The notes under the pieces are model-generated. The model did no database searches, was not told where the DNA came from, and saw nothing but the letters and a program-made list of their open reading frames with translations. From Picochlorum sp. 'celeri' (Eukaryota > Chlorophyta > Trebouxiophyceae): DNA of 64,000 nt. Position numbers and translations under genes: made by a program. The DNA is taken from positions 434,001 to 498,000 of the forward strand of contig JAACMV010000019.1 of the NCBI GenBank assembly GCA_010909725.1. Direction: 5' to 3'. Positions 33,175 through 42,650 of this stretch are shown in pieces; the stretch's first letter is position 1; every line of letters begins with the position of its first letter.

Positions 33175-33484
33175 TACGTCATGGTATTCAATGGAATTAT
33201 TTTTCGGATGAACCAACCGTGCCGAGATCACATGCTCATTTCCTCCAGGGAAGCGAGGGGAAACGAAAACCAATCCATGTCGGATTTGTGCATCGGTCAA
33301 CACATCGTGTTGATAGGGTACATATGTCAATCTTGTTCAGAATTCAAATTCAATGCCGTTACAACATTTGTGCAAGAGTTCACAAAGGACCAGGTTCAGT
33401 GTATAGATTCTTCCATATATAGTACCTATCAAGATGTATGTGATGTTTGGATGCTAATATCTCTCTATAGAAAGGTTGATTTGA
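33175..33484. promoter_or_regulatory. Divergent region between ETFA and POLD1
   Basis: 310 nt between divergent ATGs. The ETFA frame remains open upstream through this region but without an ATG, so I treat it as 5'UTR. No clear motif. Confidence 0.4.
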
Positions 33485-36400
33485 ATGATGACAACTGCCA
33501 ACGCTGCTGGTGTGAAACGCGAGGCTGAAGATGTCGGTGTTGGTCCATCGAAACGGAGTCAAAATATTCAAGATGAATTGATTGAGGAGGCGTTTGCCTT
33601 GGAGGAGGAAGAGGAGGATGCTGTGATGGAACCGGTGGAGTTGGTCGAGGACGAGCTGGGGGAAGCTGGGAGAAATTGGATGCGTCCTCCTCCGAAAGCC
33701 GTCGATGCTGAGCACGATAAGGTTGTATTTCAACAGCTGGAACTGGATTATACATCTGGCCCTCCGCACGCAGCTCATTATGGGAGTCAACAGGATTTGG
33801 AAGAGGTTCCTATTGTAAGGATGTTTGGGGTGAACATGGATGGCAACAGCGTGTGCGTTTTCGTGCATGGATTTGTTCCTTACTTTTATGTTGAAGCGCC
33901 AACTCCTACATTCAGCCCTGATGATTGCAACAATTTGGCTGAGACATTAAATGTCGCTTTAGCTGGGAGGGATAAAAGTAGAAACAGTAAGAGTGTATTG
34001 AAGGTTGAAATTGTCCAGAAGCAGACAATATTATATTACCAGCCTCAAAAATCCAGGCCTTTTCTGAAGATTTCAGTAGCTTTGCCAAATCTCGTTGCAA
34101 GTAGCAAATCAGTAATTGAGCAGGGGCTTTCCTTGCCCTGGTTGGGATGCTCTCTTCATGGACCAACATATGAATCAAATATTCCGTACGCGTTACGATA
34201 TATGATTGATGCATCTATTGTTGGGGGCTGCTGGGTCGAGATTCCAGCAGGAACATATTCTCTCATTCATGACAAGTCTCAACAGAGTCATTGTCAAATT
34301 GAAGTGCATGTGAATTATAGTGATGTGAAGAGTCATCCTTGTGAAGGGGAATGGTCGCAATTAGCTCCATTCAGAATTCTTTCTGTGGATATTGAGTGTC
34401 AGGGAAGAAAGGTATGAGGCCCTGTTGTCTGTAATGAAGTATCACCCACAAAACTATTGCTGTGCTTTTTTGTTGCAGGGACATTTCCCAGAAGCACAGC
34501 ATGACCCTGTCATTCAAATTGCATCCCTAGTGACCAACTTTGGCGAATCAAGTCCAGTTGTTCGAAATATTATGACGCTTGGATCCTGCTCTCCTATTCC
34601 CGGTGCAGAAGTCATGAGCTTTGAGAATGAAAAGGATTTGTTGTCTCGATGGAGAGATTTACTCGTTGAGACAGATCCAGACATCATCATTGGGTATAAC
34701 ATAGTCAATTTTGATCTTCCATACCTGCTGGATAGGGCGACGACTTTAGGTTTGTCATCTTTTCATGCCTGGGGTCGAATGAGGGGAAGAAAAGTCAGAA
34801 TGAAAGATGCCAGGTTCTCTTCCAAGGCCTACGGAACACACGAGTACAAGGAAATTGCCATTGATGGACGGGTTCAATTCGATTTGCTGCAGGCAATCCA
34901 AAGAGATCACAAACTCTCTTCCTACTCGTTGAATTCTGTATCAGCTCATTTCTTGGGGGAGCAGAAGGAAGACGTGCATCACTCTGATATTTCGAAATTG
35001 CAGGATGGTAATTCTGAATCTAGAAGACGTCTTGCTGTCTATTGCCTCAAGGATGCATATCTTCCCCAGCGATTGGTTGAGAAGTTGATGTATATGTACA
35101 ACTACATTGAGATGGCTCGTGTCACTGGGGTTCCAATGTCATATTTGTTGACACGAGGTCAATCGATCAAAGTATTCTCCCAAATTTTACGCAAAGCGCG
35201 TGAGAGAGATTTGATTGTGCCGAATATCCGGCGAGGGGGAGACACAGGAGATGGGGTGGCATATGAAGGAGCAACAGTCTTGGAGCCAAAGGCAGGGTAT
35301 TATGACAAACCTGTGGCAACACTGGATTTTGCGTCTCTATATCCATCGATTATGATGGCGCACAATTTGTGTTACACGACTCTCGTACCAAGCCATTTGG
35401 CTTCACAATTCAAGCAGGGTCCTGATGGACAGGCTATCAAGACACCAAATGGGGATGTGTTTGTGAAGGGGGATGTTCAAAGAGGTCTGCTTCCTGAGAT
35501 TTTAATGGAGCTATTGTCTGCAAGAAAGAGGGCGAAGAAAGATATGGCAGAAGCTGACGACCCATTCAGAAAGGCTGTGTTTAATGGACGTCAGCTTGCA
35601 CTCAAAATTTCTGCCAACTCAGTATATGGGTTTACTGGCGCAACAGTTGGTGCATTGCCTTGTTTAGAGATCTCAAGTTCTGTCACAGCTTTTGGGCGTC
35701 AGATGATTGATCATACTAGAGACATGGTGCTTAAAAAATACACGAGAGCAAATGGTTATCCTGCAGATGCTGATGTCATATACGGTGATACTGATTCTGT
35801 CATGGTCTTATTTGGCGTCTCTGACACAGAAACTGCAATGAAACTGGGAGAAGAGGCTGCAGATTATGTATCTGATACATTCATCAAGCCAATCAAGTTG
35901 GAATTCGAGAAAGTTTATAATCCATATCTGCTCATCAGTAAGAAGAGGTATGCAGGCCTTCTTTGGACAAAGCCGGACAAGTGGGACAAAATCGATACCA
36001 AAGGTATTGAAACAGTGCGAAGGGATAACTGCTTGTTGGTGCGTAACGTCATCACAACCTGCTTGAATAAAATTTTGATCGACAGGGATCCACAAGGAGC
36101 TGTGGAGTATGTGAAAGGAATGATTGCAGAACTGCTTCAAAACAAGTTGGATCTATCGTTACTTGTTATTTCCAAAGGACTCACACAGGATGCAGAAAGC
36201 TATGAAACCAAGGCTGCCCATGTTGAACTTGCAAAGAAGATGAAAAAACGAGACCCAGCTACAGCACCAACAGTGGGGGATCGAGTGCCTTATGTTATTA
36301 TCAAAGCAGCTAAAGGTGCGAAAGCATACGAAAAAGCGGAAGATCCGCTGTATGCTCTGAGAAACAATCTTCCCATTGACTCCAAACATTACTTGGATCA

Positions 36401-36830
36401 TCATCTGTCGCTTCCCCTCATGCGCCTCTTTGAGCCAATTTTAAAGAACCCAAAGGAGCTTTTGACTGGAGCTCATACCCGCAGTATCACAGTCACAACA
36501 CCAACAGTAGCATCCGGAGGCATTATGAAATTTGCAAAGAAGAGATTATCCTGCCTTGGTTGCCGAGCACAATTGTCTCCTGGAGAAACCACAGTCTGCA
36601 AGCATTGCAAGCCCAGGGAAGCAGAAATCTATGGGAAAACATTGGCAACCACGAATGAACTTGAAGCGCAGTTCTCAGCACTATGGACTCAATGTCAGCG
36701 TTGCCAAGGTTCATTGCATCAGGATGTGCTCTGTGCAGCAAGGGACTGTCCAATTTTCTATAGAAGAATGAAAGTTCAAAAAGAACTCGGAGATGCACAA
36801 AAATCTCTCGATAGGTTTACTGATTGGTAA
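33485..36830 (+). CDS. POLD1: DNA polymerase delta catalytic subunit
   Basis: Exons 33485-34411 and 34479-36830 with a 67-nt intron give 1092 aa, the usual length. B-family replicative polymerase for the lagging strand, with proofreading. Exonuclease motifs: SVDIEC near residue 301, YNIVNFDLPYL near 381 and YCLKDAYLP near 496. Polymerase motifs: DFASLYPSIMMAHNLCYTT near 591, KISANSVYGFTGATVG near 686 and YGDTDSVM near 743. The C-terminus has CysA (CLGCRAQLSPGETTVCKHC, about 1000) and the Fe-S type CysB (CQRCQGSLHQDVLCAARDC, about 1047). All catalytic acids are present. The N-terminus is acidic after a KRE-rich start. A second ATG follows the first directly. Confidence 0.97.
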
Positions 36831-36886
36831 AATTTCATTCATTAAACCACTTAAAAAATTCATGAAAAGAACAAGAGCAATAAACA

Positions 36887-37711
36887 TCACCGAATCTGTC
36901 GACTCTGAGGTCCAGTCAAAACCAACATTGTTAAGAACACAAGCACAGCCTCGACATCTGAGAAAGCTTCAATTCCCGTCTCTACATCCAGCAGGGATAA
37001 AACGCCTTTGCCAGTAAACATTTCCGCAGCAATCGCAGATGCCAAACCAAGATAGGCAAACCTTGCTCCTGCCATTTGAATCCGAACAAGTAGTGTTGGT
37101 TGCCTCGACTCTCGTTTCTCTGGCCATGCAGAAGCAACTATAAGGAAGAGAATTGCAAATAATAGGACGGGATGAAATCCTTTATTGTGCAATTCCAAAT
37201 TTTGAACAATTCCCACGCCATTCAATCTCTCAGAGAGCAGTGCAGCACCAAACACCAGGGTAGTAAGAGCCCCGCCAAAGTGCTGCTGAGTCACCTCCGT
37301 CCTCAAGTCCTCTTCGGCATTCTTTTTCTTGGATAACTTCAAGGACTGGATCTTAGGTAGTATGGGCAGGCTCTGACTGCCTTCCGCATCCTCGGCAACG
37401 GCAATATCCTGGCCAACATGTGGGTTCCTTCCAATCTTTGAGAACAGAAGCTCATCAGTCGCATGGTGCTTCCCCTCACGCACCAGCCGAAACTTGACCG
37501 GGATCTTCTTTTCATTTTCTACACTGCGCGAACTCTGAGGCGTCCTATCTTCATCCTTGGGGTAGGATACGCCAGAGCGACAGAGCAGCGTTCTCCTTCC
37601 TTGCCCACCACAGCCAAGCCCTCTGTAACTAGTTGAAGGGCGTGCTATCCATCGAGAGGCATGAATACTATCACAAATACACCTATGGTGTAAATTTGTG
37701 CCTAAATTCAT
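36887..37711 (-). CDS. Plastid LHC-like (SEP/ELIP-related) membrane protein
   Basis: 274 aa from the ATG at 37711; the frame is open to a GTG at 37780 without another ATG. The N-terminus is Arg/Ser-rich (RWIARPSTSYRGLG) with no early acids, consistent with a plastid transit peptide. Three hydrophobic segments follow: GGALTTLVFGAALLSERL, FHPVLLFAILFLIVASAW, and MAGARFAYLGLASAIAAEMFTGKGVLSLL, then EAVLVFLTMLVLTG. The third resembles the chlorophyll-binding helix of LHC-like proteins (xxNGRxAMxGxxxAxxxExxTGKG), although the NGR is AGAR and the initial Glu is missing. A role in photoprotection is inference from this resemblance; chlorophyll binding is doubtful. It converges on POLD1, 56 nt between stops. 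Confidence 0.5.
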   Translation of the reverse strand: MNLGTNLHHRCICDSIHASRWIARPSTSYRGLGCGGQGRRTLLCRSGVSYPKDEDRTPQSSRSVENEKKIPVKFRLVREGKHHATDELLFSKIGRNPHVGQDIAVAEDAEGSQSLPILPKIQSLKLSKKKNAEEDLRTEVTQQHFGGALTTLVFGAALLSERLNGVGIVQNLELHNKGFHPVLLFAILFLIVASAWPEKRESRQPTLLVRIQMAGARFAYLGLASAIAAEMFTGKGVLSLLDVETGIEAFSDVEAVLVFLTMLVLTGPQSRQIR

Positions 37712-38078
37712 GTCGGATAATGCAAAAGTAGATATTTTACTGTGTATCTTTGGAGCAAACGTCTTGTAGTTCAAGGCCACCGCATCCTCTTCTGGGATGT
37801 TCTCACGTATTTGTAAATTCGATAAACAGATATTAGAATCAGAAATTGGTGATTTTGGGGGAATCAGTGTACAACATGGACTGACTCAATCGACTCAGGA
37901 TACGGATTCGATTTTCTGATTGTCGGAACAATTCCCTTCAAATGACGATACGACCGTAGGTCTTCGGGTAGACTTGTTTGTATTGAAACATTTGGATTCA
38001 TACGTCTTCACAGGGCAATGCCATATCAAATTCCTTCAATTTCCTTGATGAAATCAATTTAGATCATCCACATCTGAT
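37712..38078. promoter_or_regulatory. Divergent region between LHC-like gene and PCCA
   Basis: 367 nt separating divergent ATGs. AT-rich, no gene or clear motif recognised. Confidence 0.4.
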
Positions 38079-40247
38079 ATGCTGCGTAAAATACTTGGGT
38101 TTGTAGTCCATCAAGTTTCAGCACAGCAGAGAAGGGGCTTTTCTTCTTCCTCTCCCTCTCTTTGGGACGAGGGGGGAGCACCCCTCTTTGATAAGATTCT
38201 AGTTGCTAACAGGGGGGAGATTGCAGTTAGGATCATGAAAACTGCGAGGAAAATGGGTATTGGGACTGTTGCAGTGTTCTCAGATGCAGACAGGGGCTCT
38301 GTTCATGTGGACATGGCTGATGAAAAGGTATACTTGGGGCCTTCGGAATCTATAAAAAGCTATTTAAATATTGATGCTGTATTGAAAGCTATGAAAACGA
38401 GTGGTGCTCGTGCTGTAGCTCCAGGATATGGATTTCTATCAGAAAATGAGCATTTTGTTTCCAGAGTGGAACGTGAAGGGTATGTTTTCATCGGTCCTCC
38501 TTCTCATGCAGTCGCTTGTATGGGAGACAAAGTAGAGAGCAAAAAGATTGCAAAGGATGCTGGGGTGCACACGATTCCAGGATGGATTGGTATCGTAGAT
38601 GATGCAAACCATGCAGCGAGGATTGCTAGTGATATTGGATATCCAGTGATGATTAAAGCATCCGGAGGTGGGGGTGGAAAAGGGATGCGAATCGCCCAAG
38701 ATGAAGAAGATTTGAAAAGAATGTATGATGTTGCCACCGACGAGGCCGCGTCTTCCTTTGGGGATTCCAGGATGCTGATTGAGAAGTATATTGAGAAGCC
38801 TCGGCATGTAGAGATTCAAATACTGGGAGATATGCACGGAAATATGGTATATCTTCCTGAAAGGGAATGCTCAATCCAGAGAAGAAATCAAAAAGTGATT
38901 GAAGAGGCGCCCTCTCCGATCGGGACTCCAGATCTCAGGCGAAGGATGGGAGAGCAAGCAGTAAATCTGGCAAAGTCTGTAGGGTACTACTCTGCAGGAA
39001 CATGCGAGTTCCTTGTGGACCAGGATCTCAACTTTTACTTTTTAGAAATGAATACACGACTTCAGGTGGAGCATGCCATTACAGAGGCTGTCACAGGATT
39101 GGATTTGGTAGAGGAAATGATAAAAATTTCAGCAGGGATTGAAATGAATCTGGATCAGAAAGACATTTGCAAGCCCAAGGGATGGGCATTTGAGTGTCGA
39201 GTGTACGCAGAGGATCCCAGTAGGGGATACGTCCCCTCAACTGGGCATCTAAAGTCCTATAAAGAGCCAACAAGTGGCTCTGTTAGAGTCGATAGCGGGG
39301 TGAGAGAAGGCAGTGAGATTAACATGTACTATGATGCGATGATCAGCAAGGTGATCACATCGGGTCCTGATAGGCACACTGCATTGCAAAGAGCTCAAAA
39401 AGCTTTAGATGAATACATCATTCGAGGGGTGAAAAATAATGTACCGCTGTTGCAGCACGTGTTGAGCATGGACGAGTTTGTCAATGGAGACACAAGCACA
39501 GCCTTTCTGGGGCACCATTTCCCCAAGCCAGAGCAATTAGATCCCACCATGTTTCAGCTGTCAGAAAAAGATGAAACCAAACTCGCAGAGATAGCTCTAG
39601 CTCAATATTGCTGGAAAACACTGTTCTATACACAAGCTGGGAAACAAAAAGCCTGCCAGTGGTCTCTCCATCTCTCCTCAAATTCTGGAATGGGTCTATC
39701 TGCTACGATCCGTCATGCTCCAGACGCAATGCTATATTCCAAAGCATCCAGTAATAGAATACTGCCAGCACTAGAGATTGAATCAGCTAGAGGTGTCAGC
39801 ATCATCGAAGCACCGTCAAAAGAGGAATATATTGCTGCTTGTCTAGGGCAAGCTCACTTGGGCAACATCTCTATTAATGGAGAGTCCATCACATTTCAAA
39901 ATATTGCATCTTCTCCACGAACAACACACCTTCAACTGAGTGGATCCCAGAGAATTTTCGAGATAGATCCACAGGACATCTCTCATCTCATCTCCATCAT
40001 GCCGAAAGGATCACAGTTTGATGATGCCACTCAAGGTGCAGTCACATCTCCAATGCCTGGCATTGTTGTTGCTGTCTCTGTCAAGGAAGGAGACATGGTG
40101 AAAGAAGGCGATCAGCTTGTTGTTATCGAGGCTATGAAGATGCAAAATCAACTTCGGGCGTCTCACGATGGTATAGTAGCTCATGTCCATGTTCAAGCTG
40201 GTGATACAATTGGGGCAGATCAGAGACTGGTAGACTTTGAGCCCTAA
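38079..40247 (+). CDS. PCCA: Propionyl-CoA carboxylase alpha (biotin carboxylase) subunit, mitochondrial
   Basis: Intronless, 722 aa, matching PCCA length. It carboxylates biotin and, with the beta subunit, makes methylmalonyl-CoA from propionyl-CoA. Presequence MLRKILGFVVHQVSAQQRRG, then biotin carboxylase blocks: FDKILVANRGEIAVRIM, the Gly-rich ATP loop KASGGGGGKGMRIA, ASSFGDSRMLIEKYIEKPRH, ECSIQRRNQKVIEEAPS and EMNTRLQVEHAITE. A BT-type linker (IIRGVKNNVPLLQHVL) and the C-terminal biotinyl domain with EAMKMQN follow, biotin on Lys687. The RGVKNNVPLL and AVSVKEGDMVKEGDQL blocks resemble propionyl- rather than methylcrotonyl- or pyruvate carboxylase; MCC is the alternative. Land plants generally lack PCC, so the call is of interest. 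The beta subunit is not in the window. Confidence 0.85.
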   Translation: MLRKILGFVVHQVSAQQRRGFSSSSPSLWDEGGAPLFDKILVANRGEIAVRIMKTARKMGIGTVAVFSDADRGSVHVDMADEKVYLGPSESIKSYLNIDAVLKAMKTSGARAVAPGYGFLSENEHFVSRVEREGYVFIGPPSHAVACMGDKVESKKIAKDAGVHTIPGWIGIVDDANHAARIASDIGYPVMIKASGGGGGKGMRIAQDEEDLKRMYDVATDEAASSFGDSRMLIEKYIEKPRHVEIQILGDMHGNMVYLPERECSIQRRNQKVIEEAPSPIGTPDLRRRMGEQAVNLAKSVGYYSAGTCEFLVDQDLNFYFLEMNTRLQVEHAITEAVTGLDLVEEMIKISAGIEMNLDQKDICKPKGWAFECRVYAEDPSRGYVPSTGHLKSYKEPTSGSVRVDSGVREGSEINMYYDAMISKVITSGPDRHTALQRAQKALDEYIIRGVKNNVPLLQHVLSMDEFVNGDTSTAFLGHHFPKPEQLDPTMFQLSEKDETKLAEIALAQYCWKTLFYTQAGKQKACQWSLHLSSNSGMGLSATIRHAPDAMLYSKASSNRILPALEIESARGVSIIEAPSKEEYIAACLGQAHLGNISINGESITFQNIASSPRTTHLQLSGSQRIFEIDPQDISHLISIMPKGSQFDDATQGAVTSPMPGIVVAVSVKEGDMVKEGDQLVVIEAMKMQNQLRASHDGIVAHVHVQAGDTIGADQRLVDFEP

Positions 40248-40706
40248 TGCATGACAAATACATTATTATGCCTCCAATAGATGCTTTTACACTTCAAAAA
40301 CTCAATCAAGTATCGCATACGTTTGTACTCTATCATCAACAGGCAAGAAGAATTAAACCTATCGAGATGGCGTTTGCTCTCAAGCCAATATTGGCCACCA
40401 TCATGGTCAACCTGGTCAACGCCTTCGTGAGAAATGATTGTCCATTGGCGTTCCCTTCCATTTCGCCTGTATAAAAATGTCATATATTTTAGAAACCTTA
40501 TTTGAAAAATAAAAGTGTTTATTGGTGTCCATCACACGTGATCAAGAGATACGAGAGAACAACAGAGTCACACAGAGAGGTTCGTCAACTCTGTTCTGAA
40601 GCACACATATGCTTTAGATACTTTTACACCTCTATAATACTAATAGTAATAACACTTGTATGACCTGTATTGCTGTATTCCAGGCCCGAAGGAAACAGTT
40701 TTTGAT
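40248..40706. other. Intergenic with one weak small ORF
   Basis: 459 nt after PCCA. A minus-strand ORF at 40461-40336 would encode 41 aa (MEGNANGQSFLTKALTRLTM, then a hydrophobic ANAISIGLILLAC). It has a TATACAG acceptor-like site just before its ATG. An acceptor-like CTGTATTCCAG ends at 40682, before the ubiquitin-like gene, suggesting a 5'UTR intron or an unseen first exon. Confidence 0.25.
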
Positions 40707-41270
40707 ATGACCAACCCAGACCTGTTGAAAGTGAGCGTGAAACTCATTTTTGGGAGTAAATGCTCTGGAGTGGCCGATGAAATAACCATTACAGTTGAGA
40801 AATCAGGAGAAGATACCATTCATGACGTCAAGACCAAAATAGCAGAGGCTGTTGGGGGGAGTGTCTCACCTGATGACTTGCTCCTGAATTTTGGACCAAA
40901 TGACCGCAAAGTAGGAAGGCAATACTACGGGGATCCTACTGTCGATGAAAAATCGATCAGATTGAAGCAATATTCGATCCTATCGTGGCTAGAGCGCTTC
41001 CCACACTGGGGGCTGTCAGTGTCGCTGCTCCCACCAACTCCACCTCCACCAGGCGTAGCCATTCGAAAAGCAGCTGCAATCGCAGAGAATAAGGACCCTG
41101 ATCAAGCTGTAGAGGATGCTCGAAAGGCAGGAGAAATACCTAAAATAAAAGATTTAGCAGCACCATGGGGTCCAAAAGACTTTGTGGCTCCCAAAGCAGA
41201 GGAACTTGTGTCTGATGGGTATCTTCCTGCCGTGTATCCAGAGTCAAGCTCACCACTGATTGATGTGTGA
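40707..41270 (+). CDS. Ubiquitin-like-fold protein of unknown function
   Basis: 187 aa from the ATG at 40707 (MTNPDLLKVSVKLIFGSKC). The first 100 residues read like a ubiquitin-like beta-grasp: VSVKLIFGS, EITITVEKSGEDTIHDVKTKIAEAVG, SPDDLLLNFG and KSIRLKQYSILSWLER. There is no C-terminal diglycine. The second half is Pro-rich (LLPPTPPPPGVAIRKAA), then a charged helix and a tail of short Pro/Asp-containing motifs (KDLAAPWGPKDFVAPKAEELV). No family name is justified. An upstream exon is possible because an AG acceptor precedes the start by 24 nt and the frame stays open to 40656. Its stop is 7 nt from the convergent MTHFR-like stop. Confidence 0.6.
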   Translation: MTNPDLLKVSVKLIFGSKCSGVADEITITVEKSGEDTIHDVKTKIAEAVGGSVSPDDLLLNFGPNDRKVGRQYYGDPTVDEKSIRLKQYSILSWLERFPHWGLSVSLLPPTPPPPGVAIRKAAAIAENKDPDQAVEDARKAGEIPKIKDLAAPWGPKDFVAPKAEELVSDGYLPAVYPESSSPLIDV

Positions 41271-41277
41271 CGTTCAA

Positions 41278-42330
41278 TCATGTAACTTGTGCCTCTCTCA
41301 AGATGTCTACGACGAGTCGCCTACCCATTCCAGTCACAGGCATGGCATGAATGCCTGAGATGCCGGGCATTCTCATGGCAACTCTCTGGAGAAAATCTGT
41401 ATTCCAATCAATGACAGCTCTCTCAAACACATCTGGGCCCGAGCCCTTTCCAGGAAATGATTTTTTCAATCCTTCTATATGCGATTCCTTTGCATTGAGA
41501 CCACATAATCGAATCCAAAAGTCCAGATTACGCTGGGATGTGATGATTGGTACTCCAACCAATATCTTGGCCTGATTGCTGTCACCTGAAAGCTGGTTGA
41601 CCGATGCAAACCATTCTTCCGATGTCGGAAGGAATGGTGGCTGCGTCAGAAATACCTCTGCCCCGGCATCAACTTTTCTTGCATACGAATCCACTGAATC
41701 CAACATGGGATTTGCAACAGCCCACAAAGACACATTGGCTGAAATGCGGCCCTGTGCCTTCATCTTTCTTGCATGCTGCAACATATAGACGCTATCCTTC
41801 GCCCCGTCCTTCCAAAATGGCATCTTCCTGCATGGATCTCCACCAGACACACATAGTATTGCCCCTTTCCCTTCCGCCCGACCAACCAACTTCCCAACAC
41901 GCTCCACTCGTGCATGAATATCTTTTTCTGACAAACACTGCGCTGCTACTGTTCTAACCACCCACCCACCCGTCTGCTCATCCTCAATCTGTTTCTGGAT
42001 CTGAGACTCAATCCCTGCATTCATTGCTGGGCCTATAATGGGTAAATCAGGATATACAGCTCCATCAAATACCCCCTGCTTCCACAAACCGTCGTCAGAC
42101 CCTGCCACCTCTCCAACAGCTCTCTCCAAGGTACATGTGGGATATGAATTCACCCCAAACGCCTTACATATGGTTGTAGAAAATACACGAGACCGATAAA
42201 AGTGCTGTTGCGCAAGGGTTTGCGCCCTTCCAAGCTGACACGACACCAAGGCCATTGTATTTGGTCTCCACGGTTGACTTGAACGCCGTTGAGCGATATC
42301 ACCCACCCATTGCAATGGAATACTGTTCAT
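41278..42330 (-). CDS. Methylenetetrahydrofolate reductase-like TIM-barrel protein
   Basis: Intronless, 350 aa from the ATG at 42330 (an upstream TTG is ignored). Barrel-like segments match MetF/MTHFR-related proteins: GWVVRTVAAQCLSEKDIH, AILCVSGGDP, VSLWAVANPM, the signature-like KVDAGAEVFLTQPPFLP, KILVGVPIITSQRNLDFW, and the C-terminal PGISGIHAMPVTGMGRRLVVDIL. It lacks the long C-terminal regulatory domain of eukaryotic MTHFR and is shorter than the plant enzyme, so it is a separate family member. The N-terminal 55 residues are Arg/Gln-rich with FSTTICKAFG, a plausible organelle presequence. Whether it reduces methylene-THF is not known. Confidence 0.6.
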   Translation of the reverse strand: MNSIPLQWVGDIAQRRSSQPWRPNTMALVSCQLGRAQTLAQQHFYRSRVFSTTICKAFGVNSYPTCTLERAVGEVAGSDDGLWKQGVFDGAVYPDLPIIGPAMNAGIESQIQKQIEDEQTGGWVVRTVAAQCLSEKDIHARVERVGKLVGRAEGKGAILCVSGGDPCRKMPFWKDGAKDSVYMLQHARKMKAQGRISANVSLWAVANPMLDSVDSYARKVDAGAEVFLTQPPFLPTSEEWFASVNQLSGDSNQAKILVGVPIITSQRNLDFWIRLCGLNAKESHIEGLKKSFPGKGSGPDVFERAVIDWNTDFLQRVAMRMPGISGIHAMPVTGMGRRLVVDILREAQVT

Positions 42331-42650
42331 CAAACATCAAAAACTCAAAGAAGAACCGTTTCGTAATATATCTAAATATGGCATGAGAGACATGTGCAGG
42401 CCAATCTTAGAATTCAAAGCAGAGCTTTCCTTATTATTTCAATAAGGAGAGCGCAATGGAAATTCCATTTGCATGGATGATGGATATCTTATCACAGGAG
42501 AAAAGTCTATATTAATTATTGATGGAGGTGAAGTCGGAGTGAGAACTACACAAACTGAATTGAAGGAGCAATTTGAACGCTCTTGTTCCGTTTTCTCTTG
42601 CGGAGAGAAGACTTGTGATATGGTTTAGTAGCTCAAATTATTTCATTAGC
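42331..42650. promoter_or_regulatory. Divergent region with a 7-bp hairpin
   Basis: 320 nt between divergent ATGs of the MTHFR-like and lipase genes. CCTTATT at 42429-42435 is repeated inverted as AATAAGG at 42441-42447, a perfect 7-bp stem with a 5-nt loop. Nothing else is recognised. Confidence 0.35.
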
